Assembly (NCBI GenBank): GCA_050693035.1
Contig: JBOGWB010000103.1
Span: forward strand, 1 to 33,526
Direction of reading: 5' to 3'
Length of the DNA: 33,526 nt
Source of the DNA: DASYVD01 sp050693035
Lineage (GTDB): Bacteria > Actinomycetota > UBA4738 > CALAEC01
Position 1 is the stretch's first letter. Each line of letters begins with the position of its first letter. The notes under the pieces were generated by a model. It ran no database searches. It worked only from the letters and a program-made list of their open reading frames with translations, and had not been told where the DNA came from. Positions 15,869-23,489 of this stretch are shown here, piece after piece. The translations under genes were made by a program, and so were the position numbers.

Positions 15869-16758
15869 AACAGGCCGAAACCTCGCAGGTAGTCGTCGAA
15901 GGGCTTCCCCGTGATCCGCTCGTACGCCTCACGGTACCGGACCGCCGTCTGCCCCACGACGTCCGGTGGAAGCTCGGGGGCGGGCGGCTCGTGATTCCAT
16001 CCCGAGGCGTCCAGCCAGTCCCGGACGTACTGCTTGTCGAAGGAAGGCTGGGGCCCGCCCGGCTCATATCGGTCCGCCGGCCAGAACCGGGAGGAGTCCG
16101 GAGTCAGCACCTCGTCCACCAGGAGCAGCTCGCCGTCGGCGAACCCGAACTCGAACTTCGTGTCGGCCACAATGATGCCGCGCTCCAACGCCACCTCAGC
16201 GGCGAACCCGTAGAGGGCCAGCGTGAGCTCCTTGAGTCGCTGCGCCAGTCCCTCCCCCACGAGCTCCGCGGCCTGTTCGATCGCGATGTTCTCGTCGTGG
16301 CCCTCGGCGGCCTTGGTGGCGGGGGTGAAGATCGGCTCGGGGAGCCGGTCAGACTCCACCAGGCCGGGAGGCAGCTCGATCCCGCACACCCGGTCGGTGG
16401 CCCGGTACTCCTTCCAGCCCGAGCCGGAGAGGTACCCGCGGGCCACGCACTCGATCGGGACCACGTCGGCTCGCCGCACCAGCATGGCTCGTCCGGCGAG
16501 CTCGTCGCGATGCTCCCGGAATCCCGCGGGGAAGCGGTCGACGTCGGCCGTCAGCACGTGGTTCGGCACGATGTCGCCGCTGCGCTCGAACCAGAACATC
16601 GACAACGCGGTGAGCACCCGCCCCTTGTCCGTGATGGGCGTGGGGAGCACTACGTCGAAGGCGGAGATGCGATCGCTCGCCACCATCAGCAGGTCGGCTC
16701 CGGCCTCATAGATGTCCCGGACCTTCCCGCGCGCGTGGAGCTCGGCGAGGAGGCTCAC
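15865..16758 (-). CDS. purC: phosphoribosylaminoimidazole-succinocarboxamide synthase (SAICAR synthase)
   Basis: 297 residues. It joins CAIR and aspartate with ATP (step 7). Motifs: GKVRDIYEAGADLLMVASDR, ISAFDVVLPTPITDKG, IECVARGYLSGSGWKEY, PIFTPATKAAEGHDENI, ADTKFEFG and DEVLTPDSSRFWPAD. GTG at 16758 is chosen because it overlaps the purB stop by 4 nt (GTGA) and homology begins at once. The much longer open frame upstream is antiparallel-free shadow over purB. Confidence 0.97.
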   Translation of the reverse strand: MSLLAELHARGKVRDIYEAGADLLMVASDRISAFDVVLPTPITDKGRVLTALSMFWFERSGDIVPNHVLTADVDRFPAGFREHRDELAGRAMLVRRADVVPIECVARGYLSGSGWKEYRATDRVCGIELPPGLVESDRLPEPIFTPATKAAEGHDENIAIEQAAELVGEGLAQRLKELTLALYGFAAEVALERGIIVADTKFEFGFADGELLLVDEVLTPDSSRFWPADRYEPGGPQPSFDKQYVRDWLDASGWNHEPPAPELPPDVVGQTAVRYREAYERITGKPFDDYLRGFGLL

Positions 16759-18071
16759 CCGGTCCCGTCCGTCCCGAGAAGATCCACCTTCTCCAGCCGG
16801 GCGAACACCGCGTCGAGGTGCTCGAGCCGCGGCCGGAACACCGATGCCAGGACGTCCTCGGAGAGAACCTGTCGCACTCGCCGGTCCGCGGCCAGTTCGC
16901 CGCGGAAATCGGCCCCTCGGTCCCAGGCGGCGGCCGCGGCGGACTGGACGATCTCGTACGCCTCGTCCCGAGACAGGCCCCCGTCGATCAGGGCCAGCAG
17001 CACGTGCTGTGAGTAGACCAGCCCTCCGGAGGCCTCCAGGTTCTCTCGCATCCGCTCCGGGAACACCCGGAGGCCGTGAAGCACCCGGGTGGCCATGTGA
17101 AGCAGGTAGTCCAGGAGGATGGCGGAGTCGGGAAGGATCACCCTCTCCACCGACGAATGGGAGATGTCCCGTTCGTGCCACAGGGCCACGTTCTCCAGCC
17201 CCGCCTGCAGGTTGGAGCGGAGCAGCCGGGCGAGCCCGCAGATCCGTTCGGACAGGATCGGGTTGCGCTTGTGGGGCATGGCCGAGGAACCCCGCTGGCC
17301 CTCCTCGAATGGCTCCTGGACCTCGCGGACCTCGGTGCGCTGGAGGTGCCGGATCTCCAGGGCCATCTTCTCCAGCGTGGCACCGGCGATGGCCAGCGCG
17401 CTCAGGAACTCGGCATGGCGGTCCCGTTGGAGGATCTGCGTCGAGGCCTCCGCCGGCCGCAGCCCGAGCTGCCCGCACACGTACTCCTCGACCAACGGGT
17501 CCACCGCCGCGTACGTGCCCACGGCGCCGCTGGCCTTCCCGACCGAGACCACCTCGCGAGCCCGGCGCAGGCGCTCGGCGTCGCGGGCGAGCTCGAACGC
17601 CCACACCGCCAGCTTGTGGCCGAACGTGGTCGGCTCGGCGATGACACCGTGGGTGCGTCCAACGCACACCGTGTCCCGATGCGCCAGGGCCGTGGACTTG
17701 ACCGCGGCGAACAGCCCCCCGAGCCTCCGTATGAGCTGGTCCGCTGCATCGCGGAGCTGGAGGGCCAAACCCGTGTCGAGCAGGTCGCTCGACGTGAGCC
17801 CGAAGTGGATCCAGCGTCCGGCCGGGCCGACCGATTCCGCGGCGGCCTGCACGAACGCGGCAACATCGTGGTGCGTGGCACGTTCCAGCTCCCGCACCCG
17901 GTCGACCGTGACCGAGGCCCGCTCCCGGATCTGGTCCATGTCCGCTTGGGGGAACCTTCCGAGCCGGGCCCATGCCTCGCAGGCGAGGACCTCGAACCGC
18001 AGCCAGTGACCGAGTCGGGCCTCCTCGGACCAGATGGCGGCCATCTCTGGAAGGGTGTAGCGGGAAATCAT
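16755..18071 (-). CDS. purB: adenylosuccinate lyase
   Basis: 438 residues. It splits SAICAR to AICAR and fumarate, and adenylosuccinate to AMP and fumarate, so it acts in two places in the pathway. Motifs: HHDVAAFVQAAAESVG, HFGLTSSDLLDTGLALQL, GRTHGVIAEPTTFGHKLAVW and the fumarase/lyase signature GSSAMPHKRNPILSE. ATG 18071 (MISRYTLPEMAAIW) is the usual N-terminus, with GAGG about 9 nt upstream. It lies 37 nt after purE. Confidence 0.97.
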   Translation of the reverse strand: MISRYTLPEMAAIWSEEARLGHWLRFEVLACEAWARLGRFPQADMDQIRERASVTVDRVRELERATHHDVAAFVQAAAESVGPAGRWIHFGLTSSDLLDTGLALQLRDAADQLIRRLGGLFAAVKSTALAHRDTVCVGRTHGVIAEPTTFGHKLAVWAFELARDAERLRRAREVVSVGKASGAVGTYAAVDPLVEEYVCGQLGLRPAEASTQILQRDRHAEFLSALAIAGATLEKMALEIRHLQRTEVREVQEPFEEGQRGSSAMPHKRNPILSERICGLARLLRSNLQAGLENVALWHERDISHSSVERVILPDSAILLDYLLHMATRVLHGLRVFPERMRENLEASGGLVYSQHVLLALIDGGLSRDEAYEIVQSAAAAAWDRGADFRGELAADRRVRQVLSEDVLASVFRPRLEHLDAVFARLEKVDLLGTDGTG

Positions 18072-18108
18072 CGGGGAACCCTCGGGCGGGCGGGCGCGAG
18101 CGGGTTGC

Positions 18109-18582
18109 TCACGGACGATAGCCCTCGTCCAGGGACTCCTTGAACTCGTGCAGGCGCTTACGGATCTCCGGGTCGCGTACCGCGAGGATCTGGGCGGCCA
18201 GGAGAGCGGCGTTGACCGCGGCATCGATCCCCACGGTCGCCACCGGCACCCCCCTGGGCATCTGGACCGTGGAGTACAGGGCATCCGCGCCCCCCAGGTG
18301 ATCGGTACCCACGGGGACGCCGATCACGGGGAGGACCGTGCGTGCCGAGACCGCCCCCGCCAGGTGGGCCGCCCGGCCCGCCCCGCAGATGATGACCACC
18401 AGCCCGCGCTCCTCCGCCGTGCGCGCGTACTCGTCCACGGCGTCGGGGTTGCGGTGGGCAGACATGACGTGCAGCTCGTGCGGGATGCCGAAGCGCTCCA
18501 GGATCGCCGCGGCCTGCTGGAGAACGGGCAGGTCCGAGGCCGAGCCGACCAGGATGCCCACCAACGGAACCTGGTTAGCCAC
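18109..18582 (-). CDS. purE: 5-(carboxyamino)imidazole ribonucleotide mutase
   Basis: 157 residues, class I PurE type. Motifs: VGILVGSASDLPVLQQAA near the N-terminus, HVMSAHRNPDAVDEYA, IICGAGRAAHLAGAVSA and DALYSTVQMPRGVPVATVGI. It normally moves the carboxyl group of N5-CAIR to give CAIR (step 6) and needs PurK, which is not in this window. The GTG start at 18582 overlaps the purD stop by 8 nt. Confidence 0.96.
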   Translation of the reverse strand: MANQVPLVGILVGSASDLPVLQQAAAILERFGIPHELHVMSAHRNPDAVDEYARTAEERGLVVIICGAGRAAHLAGAVSARTVLPVIGVPVGTDHLGGADALYSTVQMPRGVPVATVGIDAAVNAALLAAQILAVRDPEIRKRLHEFKESLDEGYRP

Positions 18583-19846
18583 CCGCGGCCTCCAGGGCGA
18601 TGTCGGTCCGGTAGTGCATCCCCTCGAAGGAGATGCGCGAGCACGCCTCGTACGCGCGCGACCTCGCCTCGGCCAGATCCTTCCCCAGAGCCGTCACCGA
18701 GAGGACTCTCCCTCCTGCGGTGACCACTTTACCGTCTCGACGGGCGGTCCCCCCGTGAAAGATCAGGACGTCCTCCATCTCACGGACGTCGTCCAGCCCT
18801 CCGACCTCGAGTTCGGTCGGGTACGGAGCGGGATATCCCTTCGAGGCCAGGACGACGGTCACGCACGTCTGTGCGGTCCACCGAAGCCGGTACACGCCGA
18901 GGTTCCCCTCCATGCAGGCCAGCATGGATTCCCCGAGGTCGGAGAGCAGGCGGGGCAGGACCGCCTGGGCCTCCGGGTCGCCGAACCGGCAGTTGAACTC
19001 GAGGACCTTCGGTCCCTCTCCGGTGAGCATGAGGCCGGCGTACAGAACCCCGCGATACCTGACCCCCTCCTCCTCGAGGGCCCGGACCGTGGCCATGAGG
19101 ACCTCCTCCACGATGCGGGACTGGGTCTCCGCGTCGACCCACGGAACCGGGGAGTAGGCGCCCATGCCCCCGGTGTTCGGACCCCGGTCGCCGTCGAGAG
19201 CGCGCTTGAAGTCCTGGGCCAGCATGAGGGGGATGACGGCCCGGCCGTCGGTGAGCGCCAGAGCGGAGATCTCCCGTCCCTCGACGTGTTCCTCGACCAG
19301 TACCGTGGCACCGGCCTCACCGAACACTCCGTCCACGAGGGCCTCCTTCAGGGCTCTGCGAGCCTCCTCTCGGGTCTCCGCGACGGTGACCCCCTTCCCC
19401 CCGGCGAGACCGTCCACCTTCACCACGTAAGGAGGATCGAGCTCCTCCAGATAGGCGGCGGCTTCCTTCGGGTCCTGGAAGGACCGGGCCCGCGGCCCCG
19501 GGATCCCGTGCTTCTCGCACAACCGCCGGGCCCACACCTTGGAGCCCTCGACGCGGGCGCCATCTCGAGTCGGGCCGAACGCCCAGTAGCCGCGCGACTC
19601 CAGCTCATCGACCAGCCCCGCCACGAGCGGAGCCTCCGGTCCGACCACGGTGAAGTCGACCGCCTCTCGCTCCACGAGCTCCACGAGCCCGGGGATGTCG
19701 CTCGGAACGATCCGCAGACACGTGGCGAGCTCCTCGACCCCCGCGTTCCCCGGCGCGGCCAGCAACCGCTCCACGGACGGGTTCTGTGAGAGCTTCCATG
19801 CCAGGACATGCTCCCGGGCCCCCTGTCCCACCACCAGGATCCTCAT
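18575..19846 (-). CDS. purD: phosphoribosylamine-glycine ligase (GAR synthetase)
   Basis: 423 residues, ATP-grasp enzyme of step 2. It begins MRILVVGQGAREHVLAWKLS, with VVKVDGLAGGKGVTVAET, DFKRALDGDRGPNTGGMGAY and LEFNCRFGDPEAQAVLPRL. In the usual GxGGREHA opening, the second Gly is Ala here (GQGAREHV), a mild variation. ATG 19846 overlaps the purA stop by 4 nt (ATGA). The end overlaps purE by 8 nt. Confidence 0.97.
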   Translation of the reverse strand: MRILVVGQGAREHVLAWKLSQNPSVERLLAAPGNAGVEELATCLRIVPSDIPGLVELVEREAVDFTVVGPEAPLVAGLVDELESRGYWAFGPTRDGARVEGSKVWARRLCEKHGIPGPRARSFQDPKEAAAYLEELDPPYVVKVDGLAGGKGVTVAETREEARRALKEALVDGVFGEAGATVLVEEHVEGREISALALTDGRAVIPLMLAQDFKRALDGDRGPNTGGMGAYSPVPWVDAETQSRIVEEVLMATVRALEEEGVRYRGVLYAGLMLTGEGPKVLEFNCRFGDPEAQAVLPRLLSDLGESMLACMEGNLGVYRLRWTAQTCVTVVLASKGYPAPYPTELEVGGLDDVREMEDVLIFHGGTARRDGKVVTAGGRVLSVTALGKDLAEARSRAYEACSRISFEGMHYRTDIALEAAGG

Positions 19847-21123
19847 CCCGAGCCCGCCGCCACGGTTTGCTCTCGCGACGGGCCCACGGAGATCGTCCCC
19901 ACCGGCACGGCGCCGAGATCCTCGATGAGGCCGATGTACTTCCGAGCCGCTCCGGGGAGGTCCTCCACGGAGCGCGCACCGGCCAGGTCGTCCTCCCAGC
20001 CGTCGAGTTCCTCGTAGACCGGGGCGGCTCGATGGAAGATGCTCTGGTGCGGTGGGAAGTCCTCGTACCGGTCGTCGCCGTCGCGGTACGCAACGCACAC
20101 CTTCAGTCGGTCCAGTCCCGAGAGAACGTCGAGCTTGGTGAGGAAGATCTCCGTGAGGCCGTTGATTCGCGCCGCGTACCTCAGGAGCACCGCGTCGAAC
20201 CATCCGCACCGCCTGGGCCGTCCCGTGGTGGTGCCGAACTCCTGGCCGCGCTGACGGATCCGTTCACCCACCTCGCCCCCGTCCTCGGTGGGGAACGGTC
20301 CGGACCCGACCCGGGTCACGTAGGCCTTGGTCACCCCGGTCACCCTGTCGACTTCCTTGGGACCAAGCCCCGCTCCGACCAGGGCGCCGCCCGCCACCGG
20401 GTTCGATGAGGTGACGAAGGGATACGTCCCGTGGTCCAGGTCCAGCAGAGTCCCCTGGGCCCCCTCGAGCAGCACGCGCTTCCCCTCCCTGAGCGCCCGA
20501 AAGAGAAGCTGGGAGGTGTCGGCGACGTGAGGACCGAGCCGCTCTCCGTACCGCAGGTAGTCCCCCACGACCTGCTCCAACTCGAGCGGCAGCCGATTGT
20601 AGACCCTGGTCAGGACGGCGTTCTTCTCCTTGAGCGCCACCTCGAGCTTCTGTCGGAAGATCTTCTCGTCCGTGAGGTCCTGGACGCGAAGCCCGATCCG
20701 GGCGGCCTTGTCCGCGTACGCCGGGCCGATACCCCGCCTGGTCGTACCCAGCTGGAGTCGCCCGAGGTACCGTTCGGTGACCCTGTCGAGCTCCTGGTGG
20801 TAGGGCATCACCAGGTGAGCGTTGGCGGAGACCAGGAGCCGGGAGCAGTCGACCCCTCGTTCGCTCAGGGCGTCCATCTCCTCGAGCAGGGTCCGGGGAT
20901 CCACGACCACGCCGTCGGCGATCATCGGCGTGACGTGCGGGAACAGGATGCCCGAGGGGATCAGGTGGAGCTTGAAGGTCTCGTCCCCGACCCGGACTGT
21001 GTGGCCGGCGTTGCTGCCGCCCTGGTAGCGGACCACGAAGTCGGTCCGGTCGGCCAGGAGGTCGGTGGCCTTACCCTTGCCCTCGTCTCCCCACTGCGTC
21101 CCAACGAGGATGGTGACCGGCAC
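19843..21123 (-). CDS. purA: adenylosuccinate synthetase
   Basis: 426 residues. It forms adenylosuccinate from IMP and aspartate with GTP, the first step of the AMP branch. It opens MPVTILVGTQWGDEGKGKATDLL (P-loop GDEGKGK at residues 12-18), then RYQGGSNAGHTV, TTRRGIGPAYADKAARIGLRV, GAQGTLLDLDHGTYPFVTSS and TTGRPRRCGWFD. Start GTG 21123, with a poor Shine-Dalgarno. It heads the string of overlapping purine genes and sits 63 nt after dodecin. Confidence 0.97.
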   Translation of the reverse strand: MPVTILVGTQWGDEGKGKATDLLADRTDFVVRYQGGSNAGHTVRVGDETFKLHLIPSGILFPHVTPMIADGVVVDPRTLLEEMDALSERGVDCSRLLVSANAHLVMPYHQELDRVTERYLGRLQLGTTRRGIGPAYADKAARIGLRVQDLTDEKIFRQKLEVALKEKNAVLTRVYNRLPLELEQVVGDYLRYGERLGPHVADTSQLLFRALREGKRVLLEGAQGTLLDLDHGTYPFVTSSNPVAGGALVGAGLGPKEVDRVTGVTKAYVTRVGSGPFPTEDGGEVGERIRQRGQEFGTTTGRPRRCGWFDAVLLRYAARINGLTEIFLTKLDVLSGLDRLKVCVAYRDGDDRYEDFPPHQSIFHRAAPVYEELDGWEDDLAGARSVEDLPGAARKYIGLIEDLGAVPVGTISVGPSREQTVAAGSG

Positions 21124-21165
21124 GGCCCGATTCTAGCCATGGCCGCGGGTGAGTAGCCGCGCCGG

Positions 21166-21187
21166 GCTCCGGGCGACCCCCCGGAGC
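21166..21187 (-). terminator. GC-rich hairpin right after dodecin (weak terminator or attenuator)
   Basis: GCTCCGGG-N6-CCCGGAGC forms an 8-bp stem touching the dodecin stop codon. No T run follows on the minus strand, so full termination is doubtful. It may partly uncouple dodecin from the purine operon or protect the dodecin mRNA end. Confidence 0.35.
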
Positions 21188-21390
21188 TATCGCTCGATCC
21201 GGAACTTGATCCGGACGTGCGTCTGGTACTCCTTGATCTCGCTGCCCTCGACGACGGCGGAGGTCTCCAGGACCTCCATCCCCTCGATCCCTCGCAGCGT
21301 CTTGGACGCCTCAGCGAGCGCCTGGACAGCAGCGTCGCGCCACGACTCGCCGGATACCCCAACGAGGTCGATGGTCTTGATGACCGCCAT
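21187..21390 (-). CDS. dodecin family flavin-binding protein
   Basis: 67 residues, the size of dodecin. It starts MAVIKTIDLVGVSGESWRDA with the conserved Trp17 that stacks on flavin. VLETSAVVEGSEIKEYQTHV and the final strand VRIKFRIE are typical. Dodecins form dodecameric shells that store riboflavin, FMN or CoA-flavin pairs in the cytoplasm. The start ATG 21390 has a strong AGGAGGA site. It is the first gene before purA on the same strand. Confidence 0.92.
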   Translation of the reverse strand: MAVIKTIDLVGVSGESWRDAAVQALAEASKTLRGIEGMEVLETSAVVEGSEIKEYQTHVRIKFRIER

Positions 21391-21426
21391 GTAATCCTCC
21401 TCCTTGCCGGTCGTATCGCGGGCGCG

Positions 21427-21457
21427 ATTCTACGCAGGACACGGCTCGACGCGTCAA
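21427..21457 (-). promoter_or_regulatory. candidate promoter for dodecin and the purine operon
   Basis: TTGACG (21457-21452) and TAGAAT (21432-21427) are separated by 19 nt, a little long but with good hexamers. The predicted start of transcription is near 21420, about 30 nt before the dodecin ATG. Confidence 0.45.
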
Positions 21458-21501
21458 ACGCGCTCGAGACGGCGAACCGGCGGGGACGGCAACGGGTCCT
21501 C

Positions 21502-22407
21502 TCAGCCCGCCCGGTACACCTCGATGAACCGCCGGTACTTCTGGGAGATGCGGCCGGCGGCGGCGTCCCTCGACACGGATCCGTCGAGATATCCCTTCAG
21601 GGGGTCCCACCAGATCGTCCTGCCGATGGCGAAGCCCACGTAGCCGGGCACACCGGCGCCCTGCTTCAGCCAGTGGTCCACGGCGCTCTCGTCGGCGCCC
21701 CGCCCCAATACGACGCAGGCGATTCGGTCACGGCTGTTCGAGCGGACCAAGGCCGAGATCCGCAGGCAGTCCTCCCGAGCGTCGAGCCCCTCGATCTTCC
21801 ACACGTCCGGCTCGACCCCGCCCGCCTGCAGGCTCTCGATGGCCTCGAGCATCAGCGCGGGGCGCACCTCCCGGTCGTAGCGTTCCTCGTCCCCCCCAAC
21901 CTTCTCGAGCTGCTCCGGCTCGGCCGGCACCAGGAGCTCGAACAGGAACTTTCGGTCGCGCTCGTGCAACCACTCGGACAGCTCCCGAAGGCGGATGAGC
22001 TGGCGGGCGTTCATCTCGGTATCTCCGTGGGCGTTGAAGCGGACGAGCACCTTCGTGAAACCCGGATCGAATTCCTCGATGTGCTTCCCGAACTCCTCCC
22101 CGTACTCGAAGTCGAACTCGTCCTGCCCGCTCTTCTCCACCGGCATGGCGAGGATCAGCCCCTCGTTCCGGGCCCGGCGCGCTACCCCTTCGCCGTACTG
22201 CTCGTCGACGAGGATCCCGGCGGCGTCGCGCGGAGCGCCCTCCTCGAGGGCCCGGAGGAACCCCTCGAAGATCACCTGTTTGGCGTCCGTGATCCGCTCC
22301 GCCTCCGCGGCGCTGGGGCTCCCCTCGATCCCCATCAGCTTCTTCTGGAACGAACCACGGTGGTCGAACGCCAGGATGTAGAGCTCCCCCTCGTAACCGA
22401 GCGGCAT
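21502..22407 (-). CDS. DUF2090 protein, aldolase-like domain as at the C-terminus of IolC
   Basis: 301 residues. It opens MPLGYEGELYILAFDHRGSF and has AAGILVDEQYGEGVARRA, LAMPVEKSGQDEFDFEYG, KVLVRFNAHGD, DVWKIEGLDAREDCLRI, VVLGRGAD and a closing GFAIGRTIWWDPLKGYL. These fit the DUF2090 barrel seen fused to the kinase IolC and resembling deoxy-keto-gluconate-phosphate and tagatose-bisphosphate aldolases. Here it stands alone, with no other inositol gene nearby. ATG 22407 has a GGAGGAGG site. It lies 14 nt after the small membrane protein. A Schiff-base aldolase on a sugar phosphate is the best guess. The substrate is unknown. Confidence 0.82.
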   Translation of the reverse strand: MPLGYEGELYILAFDHRGSFQKKLMGIEGSPSAAEAERITDAKQVIFEGFLRALEEGAPRDAAGILVDEQYGEGVARRARNEGLILAMPVEKSGQDEFDFEYGEEFGKHIEEFDPGFTKVLVRFNAHGDTEMNARQLIRLRELSEWLHERDRKFLFELLVPAEPEQLEKVGGDEERYDREVRPALMLEAIESLQAGGVEPDVWKIEGLDAREDCLRISALVRSNSRDRIACVVLGRGADESAVDHWLKQGAGVPGYVGFAIGRTIWWDPLKGYLDGSVSRDAAAGRISQKYRRFIEVYRAG

Positions 22408-22421
22408 GCCTCCTCCTCCCG

Positions 22422-22664
22422 CTACCAGGGCTCGCCCCAGACCGAGGCGGCCTCCTCCGGCCCTTCGCGTCGTTCCTCGTCGTCGAGCATCATCTTCATG
22501 AGTCCGGCTACCAGGACGAACATCAGCACGGCCATCGCCCCGGCCACGAGCCCGACCCGGACCGCGAGCGTTCGCACCAGAGCGTGGCACGCCCCCACGG
22601 TGTCGAATCGGCACATCAGCACGCCCGTGGCGGCCGACGTGGCGCCCACGACGCCTCCCACCAA
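22422..22664 (-). CDS. small membrane protein, function unknown
   Basis: About 80 residues, start uncertain. Two hydrophobic segments are visible: LLVGGVVGATSAATGVLM and VGLVAGAMAVLMFVLVAGLM, joined by a short loop with two cysteines (CRFDTVGAC). The C-terminal tail is acidic (DDEERREGPEEAAS). I use TTG 22664; GTG 22661 follows directly. The frame stays open upstream and would extend the first helix (SAAYLVGAG), but no ATG, GTG or TTG lies between 22664 and the hydrolase stop at 22733, so the true N-terminus may use a rare start. The gene is packed between the MBL hydrolase and DUF2090 genes on the same strand. I do not recognise the family. Confidence 0.5.
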   Translation of the reverse strand: MVGGVVGATSAATGVLMCRFDTVGACHALVRTLAVRVGLVAGAMAVLMFVLVAGLMKMMLDDEERREGPEEAASVWGEPW

Positions 22665-22732
22665 GAGGCCGGCGCCTACCAGATAGGCGGCGCTCCTTCG
22701 ATTCCAGGCCCGCTTCGTCGCTCCGCTCCTTG

Positions 22733-23380
22733 CTAGGTCTTGTCGAAAGGAACCACGGGAGACAGGATCTCCACTTTGACCGGCTCGGCCTGTCGCTGGA
22801 ACTCCTCGGCGTTGGCCGGAGTCCCGACGGCCCAGCCGTAGTGGTTGGGTACGGCGAGCTGGGGTTCCATCGCCTTCACCAGCCCGGCGGCCTCGCCGGG
22901 CTCCATGACGAAGGGGTCCCCACCCACGCACACGAAGGCCACGTCCGTCCGGACGTCTTCCAGCTCCGGCAGCGCGTCGGTATCTCCGGAGAAGTAATAC
23001 GTGCTTCCTCCGAGCTCCAGGACGTATCCCACCCACCCGTTCGCCTGGGGATGGTTGTCGACCCGGTGCTCCGCGATGTTGTAGGCGGGAACCGCCTGTC
23101 CCTTGATCCCCTTCACGTCGATGCTGTCTCCAGGCGCGATGGCCGTCACCTCACCGGTCAGCTCTCGGGCCACATCCCTCGGCGCCATGAAGACGGTGTC
23201 CTTCGTTCGGATCGTTGCGATGTCGTCCGGATCGAAGTGGTCGTAGTGGGCGTGGGTGATGAACACGACATCGGCGGGTTGCGCGTCCCGGCCGGCCCCC
23301 CATGAGTCGACGTAGACGGTGAGGCCATCGCCCGCCCACCGGTAGGTCGACTGCTTGATCCAGGTGAGTCGCTCGAGCAC
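22733..23380 (-). CDS. MBL-fold metal-dependent hydrolase
   Basis: 215 residues, metallo-beta-lactamase fold of the UlaG/UPF0173-like type. Metal motif HAHYDH at residues 43-48, a second histidine in YNIAEHRVDNHP, YFSGDTDALPEL as the Asp ligand block, and VPNHYGW with a late His. No signal peptide, so cytoplasmic. The GTG start at 23380 has an AAGGGGG site 7 nt away. Substrate unknown. It is first in a three-gene run with the small membrane protein and DUF2090. Confidence 0.88.
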   Translation of the reverse strand: MLERLTWIKQSTYRWAGDGLTVYVDSWGAGRDAQPADVVFITHAHYDHFDPDDIATIRTKDTVFMAPRDVARELTGEVTAIAPGDSIDVKGIKGQAVPAYNIAEHRVDNHPQANGWVGYVLELGGSTYYFSGDTDALPELEDVRTDVAFVCVGGDPFVMEPGEAAGLVKAMEPQLAVPNHYGWAVGTPANAEEFQRQAEPVKVEILSPVVPFDKT

Positions 23381-23420
23381 GGCGGTCCCCCTTTCGCTGT
23401 CTTCCTAGCCTACCCGGAGG

Positions 23421-23448
23421 GCCACGGACGGATGCAATCCTCCGTGGC
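23421..23448. promoter_or_regulatory. imperfect palindrome in divergent intergenic region
   Basis: GCCACGGA-c-GGAT-GCA-ATCC-TCCGTGGC is a 12-bp inverted repeat with one bulged base and a 3-nt loop, midway between the divergent starts at 23380 and 23490. It lies upstream of both genes, so an operator is more likely than a terminator. No regulator gene is adjacent. Confidence 0.4.
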
Positions 23449-23489
23449 TCGCCCCGGAGGCTCCATCGGGCCTGCTACCCTCGGCAGCC

